Part shown: positions 34,884-44,220 of the stretch, in pieces | Layout: the number at the start of each line of letters is the position of its first letter | Numbering within the stretch: the stretch's first letter is position 1 | Assembly: GCA_944548615.1 (NCBI GenBank) | Contig: OX155961.1 | Span: 33,189,631-33,253,630 of the forward strand | Direction of reading: 5' to 3' | DNA from: Micropterix aruncella | Taxonomy: Eukaryota > Arthropoda > Insecta > Lepidoptera > Micropterigidae | DNA length: 64,000 nt | The notes under the pieces: generated by a model | Told to the model about the DNA's origin: nothing | Databases searched by the model: none | What the model saw: only the letters and a program-made list of their open reading frames with translations | Position numbers and translations under genes: made by a program

Positions 34884-35110
34884 CGAGTCTGTTTATTTAT
34901 ACCCTTTATTTTGACATTTCACAATGGGTGGGTTTATTTTCAAACGAAAATCTCTTCAAACCAACCCTACTATGAATTTTTTATATGCATGTGTGTGTGT
35001 AACATGTGTGTGCGTGTCTCTTGTTATTGCATTCTATCGACAGAAATGTAATGCAATTCCGTTAATTTTATGCCAACAATTTTTTTTATCCCTACGGAAC
35101 ATAGTCAAGT
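34884..35110 (-). mobile_element. SINE body without tRNA head
   Basis: ATTTCACAATGGGTGGGTTT, AACCAACCCTACTATGAA and GTGTGTGTAACATGTGTGTG match the body of the SINE at 62677-62911. The tRNA-like head is absent. CCTTGGTACGGGCTTCGACC beyond 35110 belongs to a LINE 3' end. Confidence 0.5.
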
Positions 35111-35196
35111 CTACCTTGGTACGGGCTTCGACCTAGTTAGGCAGACTTTGTATGTCACCTTTTTAAACTTTTAATTTCGAAAATAAATTTATTATC

Positions 35197-35403
35197 AAAT
35201 CGAAGACTATCGCGGTTGTTTGACATTATAAATAGGATAGAAAACGAATTTACCGAAATTCGTAGCACCCGACGTTTCGGTGACGTTGCAGCCGCCGTTG
35301 TCCAGAGTAGACAGTCTACCCTGGACAATGGCGGCTGCAACGTCACCGAAACGTCGGGTGCTACAGATTTCACGCGGTAAATTCGTTTTCTATCCTATTT
35401 ATA
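35197..35403 (+). mobile_element. HPR palindromic element, copy 2 (best preserved)
   Basis: A 207-bp unit flanked by perfect 12-bp direct repeats AAATTTATTATC (35185-35196, 35404-35415). The head AAATCGAAGACTATCGCGG is single-stranded. The rest folds on itself: TATAAATAGGATAGAAAACG pairs with the terminal CGTTTTCTATCCTATTTATA, and ACCCGACGTTTCGGTGACGT with its complement around a loop near 35303. No poly(A), no coding. Confidence 0.8.
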
Positions 35404-35415
35404 AAATTTATTATC

Positions 35416-36052
35416 TTTCTGATATTCCTAATGAATTAGATGACAGTTTTTAAATTTCATATTGGTGAAAGACGCCTCACTGTGAATCCTTTGCATAAAG
35501 GTGGTAGTGCCTATTCTTGTATTTTTTTATTAAACCTTTTTCTACCTGTAGACTAACAACAAGAAAAAATATGTTTGTCGAAAAAAAAACGATTTCCTCT
35601 ATATCCATAGTAAGAATTACCTACATGTTTATTTTGCAGAAAAAATATAAATACAATGTCGTTTGTGTCCATTTAAGTAGTTTATATATTTTTGATTATA
35701 CATAGATATTCTATTGTATAGCATCAACGAAAGAAAAAAAAACAGTGCAAATACACACTGAGAAAACTAATTTCACATATGCAATGGTGACTGTATATTA
35801 CACCATGTTTAGGTGAGAAAGCCAAATATCGTAAAATTTTCGTCAGTATATAATAATAAATAATACTTAACCATAATATAAAAAAGGGATCAAAGCAATA
35901 CTAGAAAGGGTTGCCCGACCTCATTCCAAAAACCGCGAAAAAGGAATATCTACACATCAGATATCTGGTTTACAAGATACACGAAGATCGGTGTGCGAAT
36001 TAAATTAAATTTCCGATATATAATATGCATATTACTGTAAACATAGTAAACG
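35416..36052. other. AT-rich, no feature recognised
   Basis: Nothing assigned. Confidence 0.35.
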
Positions 36053-36170
36053 GGCTCACACTTCTGCGCGAAGGCCGCCGGATGGGTGTTGACCCATGCG
36101 TTTGACCGACCCTAAGCACATGGGTCGTAGTGGCCTAATTGCAACAGGGCCCATTAGCTCCCATTTACAA
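36053..36170 (+). repeat. GRR tail fragment
   Basis: GGGCTCACACTTCTGCGCG, GGCCGCCGGATGGGTGTTGA and ACATGGGTCGTAGTGGCC, ending GGGCCCATTAGCTCCCA. Only the last roughly 115 bp of GRR are present. Confidence 0.65.
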
Positions 36171-36499
36171 AGGACACTTCGAGGTTGATCAAGGATAAGA
36201 GAATGAAAGGCATATCTAAACATTTATTAAAATTTGTCGTCGTTCACCAACAAAGTTACCCACCAAACGACCGACGGATGACATATCGCGTAATGAATTG
36301 CCTCTTTTTTTAACGATTCATATTTTGAGCAATTGTGACAGTATGTGGCAATTATGGAGTTTTGACGAATATATTATAAAGTGAAAAGGGTTGTTATGAT
36401 GAATTTTTAAATAATGATCATTAGGGATTCAGTGAATTAATTAATGTATAAATAGAAACGTTATTGCATCATACATAATAAAGGTGTACAGAACCACAA
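36171..36499. other. AT-rich spacer
   Basis: No feature seen. Confidence 0.35.
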
Positions 36500-37090
36500 A
36501 TAGAGTTGTCAACTACAACGGCCGAACCCGTCACCTCAGGATGTTTTAACGATTGGTCGTTCTATCTCCCGTGAAGTGAACGCAGAAGACTTGGACAAAA
36601 CAGTCCACCGTCAAGCTCCGCCATATGCCCCTAAGAGGCCAACCCCTTATCCGCAAGATAACCAGGTATGTTACCCCGAAGGCTTACACTTACGCCCTTA
36701 CTTCCAATTGCGACCAGATTACTTCGGTCTCTTGACTGGTTACGAGTTCGAGGTCGCTTGCGCGGTCCTCCTAGCCGATAGTCGTTTCAGGAGCAGTCGC
36801 CGTAAGGTCCGCAACCACCCCCGCTCTATAGGAAACAGTACTATTTCCAGAATACCCCGACTGTTAGTCAGAATGCACAATCGATTGGTTTACGCCGCAT
36901 GGTGCGCAGACCGTCCAGGAGCGTCAGAAGGTTGACTCCTAGGGGAAACTATCCCTAAGGTCAGAGTCCTGCCCGGGCTCGCACTTCATGCGTGGAGGCC
37001 AACTGATGGGTGTTGACCCGTGACAAAACCCCTGCACAAAATGGGTCTTCGTGGCCACCTCAGCAAGGGCCCATTAGCTCCCTGTGAAGA
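36500..37090 (+). repeat. GRR, copy b
   Basis: From GTTGTCAACTACAACGGCCG to GGGCCCATTAGCTCCC, all consensus blocks in order. A block covering the TACGAAGCGG region (about 36770) is missing, so it is about 590 bp long. Confidence 0.75.
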
Positions 37091-37620
37091 ACCACAGTAC
37101 TCAGCATGGTTAACCAACAAGAAAACTAACGATACTAGCAGAGAAACACCCCGCATACAATCAGACCAGGCACTGGGAAGAGAAGCCAACGCGCCGGCCT
37201 CGAGCCCTGAAACCGTCCCCCAGAGGAAATCGATCAACCATGCCAAAACAGGGAAAATCGGATTCCTCTCCACGCTCGACCATCTTCAAAGAGGTTACCG
37301 GATAGGAGTTGAGCCGACCCAAAATAACAAACAGGTCATCAGGCTCAAGCTGCACGGAACCGTTATATACATACAACATCCCCTAGTCAGTCGCCCAAGC
37401 GATAATCTTAGACTAGGGTGACCCTGCGAGAAACCAACCGAGAAAGAGATGAAGACTAACTGGGACAATAGCCGAGTGAGAAAGACAGGTGCATACGTCG
37501 GCAGCGGACGTATTGTCGCAGTGCAATGACAATACGAGGAAAAGGAGGCGGTGACTAAGTGCAATGTCACTGAAAGGAGCCACCCCTTGAAGCTCAACAC
37601 AAATCATTGTCGTAAGAGAC
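37091..37620 (+). repeat. GC-balanced extension of GRR
   Basis: CGGATAGGAGTTGAGCCGAC and CAAGCTGCACGGAACCG also occur at 24840-24925 beside a GRR fragment. A 133-codon plus frame (37020-37421) crosses the junction and has no known domain. This part may be body sequence of a longer parent element. Confidence 0.4.
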
Positions 37621-38144
37621 ATTCACTATAACAACAACTCTTAATTACAACTTTATGTACACAATCGTTTATCCTGTATTTAATATCTAACAAATTACAG
37701 GAAACATGTAACGCAAGAATAAAACACATTACAAATTAAGTAATGGTATCCAAAAATTAAAGGAGGATTTGAAATTAATAAAAAACAGGGTTTTTTCTTT
37801 AACTTTGTATTTTTTATTGAATTTTAAATACACAGGATAGGGTGATGTATAGTATAACACATCGGAAAATAGCCTCCACGGCTTTGCTGTCACTTACGCA
37901 CTTTTTTGTCGAAATTTTCATTGGCCATTTTGCATGTACATATGTGATTGAATTGCGTTGAGTTATACAATGTCCTTGCTGTTATACCTTTTAGTCGAAT
38001 AAGGGCGGTTATACCGCCCTTTTTCGATTTGAGTTGGATAGGAGGGATAACTCGCATTGTATGTAGGTGACAACTTACCTTTTAGCAGTTATACCGTATA
38101 CTTATGCACTTTGATAAAGTGCATAATCAATATGATCAGATAGC
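37621..38144. other. AT-rich, with a perfect 9-bp-stem hairpin
   Basis: AAGGGCGGTTATACCGCCCTT at 38001-38021 is a perfect inverted repeat with a 3-nt loop, followed by a T run. No gene nearby. Confidence 0.5.
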
Positions 38145-38785
38145 CTTATTAGCATATTGAGTTGTTAACTACAACGGGCGAGCCCGTCACCACAGGACGT
38201 TTTAACGATTAGTCGTTCTATCGACCTGCAGTGAGCGTAGAAGACTTTGGACATAACAATCCGACGTCTAGCTACGCCACAACCCGTAAGAGACCAACTC
38301 CTTACCGCGAGATAGCCAGGAATTACTTCCCGGCGGCTCGAGACACTCGCGCCCTTACTTACAATTGTGACCAGATTTCTCCGGTCTCTTGATTGGTTCC
38401 GAGTTCGAGGTCGCTTGCGCGGGCCTCTCCCATACGAAGCGGTGAAACGGTGTATACCGAATCTATCGCGGACCAAGGCGTCCTTTGCCCGGCTCTGAAC
38501 CGGGATCAAATGGCCAATGATCATTTCAAGAGCAGTCGCCGTAAGGTACGCAACGACCCCCGCTCAATAGGAAACAGTACTGCTTCCAGACTCCCCCGAG
38601 TCTTAGTCAGAGTGCACAGTCGATTGGCTTACGCCGCACGGTGCGCAGACCGTCTAGGAGCGCCAGAGGTTTGATTCCCAGGGGAAACTGACCAAGGCCA
38701 GAGTCCTACCCTGGCTCGCACTTCATGCGTGGAGGCCGTCGGATAGGTGTTGACCCGTGAGTGTGACCAACCCTGTGTGACCAGA
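38145..38785 (+). repeat. GRR, tandem copy c
   Basis: Preceded by CTTATTAGCATATTGAG. The GRR body starts TTGTTAACTACAACGGGCG and ends early at CCAACCCTGTGTGACCAGA. The next copy begins at once with the same CTTATTAGCA. Confidence 0.8.
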
Positions 38786-39516
38786 CTTATTAGCATCTTG
38801 CGGTGTCAACTACAACGGGCGAGCCCGTCACCACAGGACGTTTTAACGATTAGTCGTTCTATCGCCCTGCAGTGAACGTAGAGACTTTGGACAGTACATT
38901 CTACGTCCAGCTACGTCAACAACCCGTGAGAGTCCAACGCCTTACCGCGAGTTAGCCAGGAGTAAACCCGGCGGGCTCGAGATACTCGCGCCCTCACTTC
39001 CAATTGTGACCAGATTTCTCCGGTCTCTCGATTGGTACCGAGTTCGAGGTCGCTTGCGCGGTCCTCTCCCTTATGAAGCGGTGAAACGGAGAGCACAACC
39101 GATTGGAGCAAACCCCGCACGGTGCGCAGACCGTACAATCTTCGCGGACCAAGGCGTCCTTTGCCCGCCTCTTACCCGGGATCGGATGGCCAATGGTCAA
39201 TTCCAGAGCAGTCGCCATAAGGTACGCAACCACCCCCGCTCTATAGGAAACAGTACAGTTCCCAGACTCCCCCGACTGTTAGTCGGAGAGCACAACCGAT
39301 TGGAGCAAACCCCGCACGGTGCGCAGACCGTCCAGGGGCGCCAGAGGTTTGATTCCCAGGGGAGACTGGTTGACCCAGTGTCCTACCCAGGACTCGCACC
39401 CCATGCGAGGAGGCCGTCGGATGGGTGTTGACCCGTGAGTGTGACCGACCCTGGACACATGGGTCATCGTGGCCAACTCATCGTGGGCCCGTTAGCCCCC
39501 ACCAGACTTATTAGCA
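38786..39516 (+). repeat. GRR, tandem copy d
   Basis: CTTATTAGCATCTTGCGG, then TGTCAACTACAACGGGCGAG to GGGCCCGTTAGCCCCCA, followed by a third CTTATTAGCA at 39507-39516. It contains a 39-bp internal duplication (GGAGAGCACAACCGATTGG at about 39090 and 39285). Confidence 0.8.
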
Positions 39517-39699
39517 GAAGGAATGCCATATATTGATGGCATTCTAAGCTATATAAAAATGCGATAGGTGGCACTAATAATTGAGTGCTGTTATTGTGAT
39601 CGCGGGCTATATTATCGCATTTATATTCGATTTTTTACACAATAATACCCAAATTTTTACCAAAAAAAAAACCCGACTCCAAAACGTTTTAAAATTGCA
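39517..39699. other. Spacer with small hairpin
   Basis: GAATGCCA...TGGCATTC (39521-39544) is an 8-bp-stem inverted repeat. The rest is AT-rich. Confidence 0.4.
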
Positions 39700-40030
39700 G
39701 CAGTCATGTCATGGAGATACTTAGAACGGGCCATCATAATTGAATGCGTATACAAAATTTTGTGTCTATGCTGTTAACCGTTAAGGAGTGCCCTCGTTGG
39801 AAGCTAACCCTGGGTGCCGCAGTCCTGTTTTGGTAGAACTTAGAACGTGCTGTCTCAATTGAATGCTTATACCAAATTTCCTGCCTGCGCTGTTGACCGT
39901 TAAGGAGTGCCCTCGTCCGGAGCGAACCCTGGGTGTAGCATAAATGAATGAGGATACAACATTTTGTGTCTGTGCTGTTGATCGTTGAGGAGTCCCCTCG
40001 TCGGAAGCCAACCCAGGGTTTAGAATCAGG
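39700..40030 (-). repeat. Minisatellite C, third locus
   Basis: Reverse-oriented units with cores CCTCGTTGGAAGCTAACCC, CCTCGTCCGGAGCGAACCC and CCTCGTCGGAAGCCAACCC at about 39793, 39911 and 39996. Confidence 0.7.
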
Positions 40031-40439
40031 TCATGCTTACCATAAAAAACATACATTTTCACCTGAATTGAATCAACGTATACGTTTCCAACTTCATATG
40101 ATAATATTTGAGGAGTTCCTTTAATTCCTCATGGATCCCATCGTCAGAACATTATTTTGATAAAAAAAATCAACCTGCAAGCATATATTTTCAAATAAAA
40201 AAAGAATTTTTCAAATCGGCTTATAAATGGCAGAGTTTTGAGGTAACAAACATGAAAAAAAAAATGCAACCGAATTGATCATCTCCTCCTTTTTCGAAAT
40301 CGGTTAAAAGAAAGCATTCAAAGAAAGCAAATGCAAGTGTATGTAAATATTACAAGTAGGTAAATGAATATATTTATATATAAATGAGAATAATATATGT
40401 ATAATGTTTAATTGCAGTATAAAATTACGTGCGCATCTT

Positions 40440-40565
40440 AATGTAAAAGAAAAGAATCTACCCTAGTACGAATATTAACCTAGTTGGGTAGTTTTTAAGA
40501 CATAATTTTTATACTACTTTCTCTTAAATAAAGCATTATTATTATTATTATTATTATCATTATTG
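40440..40565 (+). mobile_element. LINE 3' end with ATT tail
   Basis: CTACCCTAGTACGAATATTA, CCTAGTTGGGTAG, then TTAAATAAAGCATTATTATT and a (TTA)n tail. Only the terminal roughly 125 bp. Confidence 0.5.
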
Positions 40566-41104
40566 TTATATATATAGTCAAATAAATTGCTGTTATTTTC
40601 AACGTCAATGCTAACAGCGCCACCTGCAATTCGACGTCAAAAAATGGTTTCCAAAATGTCCTATAGAGGTGAGCAATCTATCTAATACACTACATAATCA
40701 ACGGTAGTACTAATAATTACATGGTAGCGTAAATGTATATACATATAACTAAAAGCTGAATCAGGAACCTAATTCAGCGTTAACAGGACCCTAATAATAA
40801 CAATTATATTGTTATGACTGTGTATGCGCAATGAATTTATTATTACGGTTATAAAATCACAATTTCCCGTATTCGTGCACGAGACGCCATAGCAGTATTG
40901 GAATTCCGGGCGAAATCAAGGCGCCCGCTATCGTGAATTCGTAATTGAGATTGCTATTGGAACTCGAGCTACTTTACATGCAAACATCTGTATTATTCTA
41001 CATTCTACTTCTTCGGATTTAAACGAAAACTATTTAAACGGAGGTTGATAAGCGATTTCCCCTGAAAAATATTCTACTGGTATAAGCTATATATGAGGGA
41101 GTTA
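40566..41104. other. Unique DNA, no feature recognised
   Basis: A GC-balanced patch at 40870-40980 has no open frame of note. Confidence 0.35.
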
Positions 41105-41870
41105 CCCAAAAATAAACGGCATTTCTTCATAAAAACCTGTATTTTATTTATTTATACAGATCAACCTTAATTAATACCTTTAATATGATCTACATTTAAC
41201 TTTCAAAACGTCGTCAAAACTCATCTATGTCGTCAAAACGATGTCCTTTCATGTCTCTCTTCATTCGTGGAAACAAAATAAGTGGCACGGAGCAAAGTCA
41301 GGTGAGTAAGGGGCATGGAGCAACTAGAGCTGCCAACTTAGGAAGTTTTAACGATATTAGATCGTTCTGTATCCCTTGAGGTGAGCGTAGAAGACTTAGT
41401 ACGAAAACAATTCACTGTCTAGTTACGCCACACGCCCGTTAGAAACCAACTCATTACCGATATATAACCAGGTTAATCATCCACCGGGCCGACACTCGCG
41501 CTCTTACTTCCGGTTCCAACCAGATTATTACGGTCTCCCGAATGCTTACAGGGGGCGTGGTGCAAAGGAGTCATGCTGTTTTTAGTCAAAAATTGGCAAA
41601 CTGATAAGGCTTTGTGAGGGCGTGCATTCTCTTGTAAAAAAATCAGTCCCCCGTTTGCCATAAATTGGGTCTCTTACATCGCACACTGTTACGCAGTCTT
41701 TTGAGAACCTCCAAATAGTATGCTTCAATATATTTTTTCCGAGCAGGAAAAAAAATCACAACCGCACGCTGGTCACAAAAGACCGAGAATCTGCATCCTG
41801 TTCGGATCCACGAAGCGTTCGGATTATAAAATAATGTATCTGGTGTATTATCCATTACAACCCAGACTTA
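41105..41870 (-). pseudogene. Mariner transposase, dead, split by GRR
   Basis: On the minus strand the C-terminal half of a mariner transposase is readable: YYLEVLKRLRNSVRCKRPNL, FLQENARPHKALS, FLTKNSMTPLHHAP, then after the insertion YSPDFAPCHLF and MKRDMKGHRFDDIDE. In active mariners the second catalytic Asp lies in HDNARPH and the third in APCDF. Here they read QENARPH and APCHLF, so both acidic residues are lost or changed. The plus-strand start TTACCCAAAAATAA is the likely terminal repeat. The GRR insert is 41324-41551. Confidence 0.7.
41324..41551 (+). repeat. GRR fragment inserted into mariner
   Basis: GAGCTGCCAACTTAGGAAGT to CGGTCTCCCGAATGCTTAC, the first roughly 220 bp of GRR. It is flanked by 14-bp imperfect direct repeats GGGGCATGGAGCAA (41310-41323) and GGGGCGTGGTGCAA (41552-41565), 12 of 14 identical. 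Removing the insert and one repeat restores the mariner reading frame. Confidence 0.7.
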
Positions 41871-41871
41871 T

Positions 41872-42255
41872 CGGCATTATAAATTTGCGCTGCGATTAAT
41901 CTCTCTCTCTGTCTCTCTCCATTTCTGATTATGTCCATAAATTTATACTGAAATGACTTTACGCTTTGTTCATTATTTGACAACTTCCCACCAGTCAACC
42001 TTCTCTCCAGCGAAAAAAAAATTGGAGCCATGAAATACAACTGTCTTTGGGCAAAGGTTGGATGTACGTGAGGAATTACATAGTTCGTCCCTTCAGCCAT
42101 TCTACTTGGTCTTTGCTGCTGGCTTCGGGAACGTTTCTCTAAAGTCTTGTAAAAATATATTAGGCATTGTTTCACGGACAACTGACGAATATCCAAAACA
42201 CTTGCTTCGCTGAACAGCAGGTCAGAGTCATGGCGGGGATGTTTCCTGTAAGTAA
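41872..42255 (-). pseudogene. Host LINE (family L-b), 3' part
   Basis: On the minus strand: VTYRKHPRHDSDLLFSEASV, LDIRQLSVKQCLIYFYKTLE, GTNYVIPHVHPTFAQRQLYF, MAPIFF. It joins 47151-47420 across the full-length element: the residues KAQKILLK end there and VTYRK begins here, matching KAQKLILKVINKK in the related copy at 28088-28619. Confidence 0.75.
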
Positions 42256-42261
42256 CCCTCA

Positions 42262-42553
42262 GTCTGGCAACGCTGCTGCTATTTAAACGTCAAATTGTCG
42301 CTCCTTCCTTTTAAATACAAAAAAAGTAGTGAAGTTACAATATCTTTAAATCTAACGAAATCGTCAACTTATTCAAGAAATAGGCTTCATTTTGCATCAT
42401 TCACCATTGAAATTAGTGGACATTTGGGTGAGAAACATTGTTTTAAACTTCTGAAACAGTGCACAAATTTAAATATCGTCCTACGAGCGGTACCTACCCA
42501 CCAAACAACGCCGCCTGCGCCGCCTGTACGCCCGTAAAACGGCGTTGCCAGAC
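42262..42553. repeat. Inverted repeats bounding the LINE 5' leader
   Basis: GTCTGGCAACGC at 42262-42273 and its exact complement GCGTTGCCAGAC at 42542-42553. They enclose about 270 bp of leader and could pair in the RNA. Confidence 0.6.
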
Positions 42554-42766
42554 AACTAATAATAAGACAACTAATAATAAGTACTAAAATATAATTTTAT
42601 ATTTAATATAATTTGTAAAATTTATAAGTCGGCGAATAATCGTTGACTATACACGAATTAATCATTTCTGTTTGTTCTGATTTTTTAAATATTTTTTTAT
42701 TGACTTATCGTATTACTGAATATTGTCAGCATTTTCCTACTCTGTACTATTTTGAAGTAATTAAAC

Positions 42767-44068
42767 ATGATGACTAGAAGAGCATTCGCAGAGGCATGCT
42801 ATGAGGAGTTGAACGATAAATACGTAACAGTTTTAAAAGACCTAGAAGCTGCAGAAGTTCGCTATAAAGACTTAAACAGTAATTTTTTATTAACTTTAAA
42901 ACGATTGAAAATATATAAAACTGAGAGTGAGAAATTGCAAAAGGAACGAGCTGACAATGAGTTGGAAGTATTAGCAATGATTAAAAAGAACTCCAACCTC
43001 AAAAAAGAGATGGCAGAAATGAGTTTACAACTTGAAAATATCATTCAGGAGAGAGGTAACCTTCAATCAATAGTATCTAACTTTGACCAGTGCCGCGTTG
43101 AGTTCGAGACGACTCTCCAAAACAACGCTGAGCTGAATAATAAGCTGAGAGAGGCACATAATACTATAGAACAGATGGAGCGCACGAAGCAGAATTCCAC
43201 GGCTGCACATTCACAGTCGCTGTTTGAGGAACTGATCGTTAGCGCTCCAGACATAGCGTCAGTTTCTGCCTCCTCAAATATGAGCAGCCTTCCTGTCATG
43301 ACAATTGACTTGTCCTACGAAGATTCTGGAAAATCAACCAAACAGGTTGTAAATAAAATAAATAACCAGAGTGTTGAAGATGGAACTACAATATCTCTAT
43401 TGCACACCCAGGGTGTGGAGTTGAATGATAGTCTTAGTAATTTTACTTCCCAAAAAACATTACATAAAAATAGCAAAGAAAATCACACCAAAGTAATTAT
43501 GTACAGTGATGAAATAGGTAAAAATATGGGCCAATTAATGTTACAAACATCCGGAGAACTGGTAGCTAATCATTGCTTTCCCGGCGCCAGTTTTACTCAA
43601 ATATTAGAAAAAATAGTTAATAGTTGTTATTGTCCTGACACTACTTTAATTATTTTTATTGGGAGAAGGGGAAACGCAAATATACATGTATTAATAAAAT
43701 ATTTTGAATTATTGGCACAGTTAAATGTGAAAAAAATTGTCTTATTTGCTTTTCCTTATAGTAAATTGTTGCCCGAAATGGAAAATATGTCTAGATATAA
43801 ACTAAATAATAAATTACATACGTTGACATTGTATGATGACAAATTCCAATTGTTTGACATAAATACTTTTAATAAGTATTTTTACTCTTTCACAATAGAT
43901 AATGTTTATCTTTCAAATTTTTGCAAAAAACAGTTAGCAAATGGGCTATCATATTGTTTGAATTACTCAGGCAAAACATCGGCAAACACCACTGCTACTA
44001 ATGAGCAGTTAAACGATTTGACATTAAGTAATGACAATTCAGAATATGTTGCATATTCTTTAAATTAG
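42767..44068 (+). CDS. LINE ORF1 protein: coiled coil + SGNH-like domain
   Basis: 433 residues, no stops. Residues about 10-145 are a long, charged, heptad-like coiled coil (LNDKYVTVLKDLEAAE and onward), the part that trimerises or binds RNA in other LINE ORF1 proteins. Residues about 241-400 resemble the SGNH esterase-like domain of CR1-type ORF1: KVIMYSDEIGKNMGQL stands where the GDS block is, LIIFIGRRGN where the Asn block is, and IDNVYLSNFCKKQLANGL where the DxxH block is. The nucleophile Ser is Glu249 and the His is Tyr381, so ester hydrolysis is unlikely. There is no CCHC zinc knuckle. The start is ATG-ATG, following a 0.5-kb leader. The stop TAG is at 44066-44068, one codon after a slippery heptamer. 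Expected role: RNA-binding chaperone of the retrotransposon particle. Confidence 0.85.
   Translation: MMTRRAFAEACYEELNDKYVTVLKDLEAAEVRYKDLNSNFLLTLKRLKIYKTESEKLQKERADNELEVLAMIKKNSNLKKEMAEMSLQLENIIQERGNLQSIVSNFDQCRVEFETTLQNNAELNNKLREAHNTIEQMERTKQNSTAAHSQSLFEELIVSAPDIASVSASSNMSSLPVMTIDLSYEDSGKSTKQVVNKINNQSVEDGTTISLLHTQGVELNDSLSNFTSQKTLHKNSKENHTKVIMYSDEIGKNMGQLMLQTSGELVANHCFPGASFTQILEKIVNSCYCPDTTLIIFIGRRGNANIHVLIKYFELLAQLNVKKIVLFAFPYSKLLPEMENMSRYKLNNKLHTLTLYDDKFQLFDINTFNKYFYSFTIDNVYLSNFCKKQLANGLSYCLNYSGKTSANTTATNEQLNDLTLSNDNSEYVAYSLN
44059..44065 (+). promoter_or_regulatory. Possible -1 ribosomal frameshift site
   Basis: T TTA AAT in the ORF1 frame fits the X XXY YYZ slippery pattern and is followed directly by the ORF1 stop TAG. 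A -1 slip reads TTT AAA TTA GAC, which is the ORF2 frame, open from 44035 to 47061. The nearby downstream sequence has only a weak GAG-CTC hairpin (about 44085-44101). A pseudoknot was not identified. Confidence 0.45.
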
Positions 44069-44220
44069 ACTTTAAGACAATAGAGCGAAACTCTGGCTAT
44101 GTAATTAATGAAAATGAAAACTTAAGTAGCAATAATGGTAATTTAATACAATTGTCTTCAGAGAAAATTAATAATATAAATAATCTGATATCCCCATCAG
44201 TGGTTATTACTCAAGAAAAT

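Noticed and set aside
36576..39431. GRR reading frames of 90-145 codons as host genes
   Set aside because: They differ in length and frame between copies, sit in repeats and show no domain. GC-rich DNA keeps frames open by chance.
38145..39516. GRR as solo LTRs of an LTR retrotransposon (TG...CA ends)
   Set aside because: No primer-binding site or polypurine tract is seen, and the duplications do not abut TG/CA. Fragments with only one end, and a 14-bp TSD-like flank at 41310, fit poorly.
43063..43299. Minus-strand frames within LINE ORF1 and ORF2
   Set aside because: Shadows of the sense coding frames, which carry the domain motifs.
44152..44220. ORF2 start at a TTG codon (44152)
   Set aside because: Eukaryotic initiation at TTG is unlikely. 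The frame is open from 44035 and the first ATG is 44221, so the start is left to frameshift, reinitiation or that ATG.
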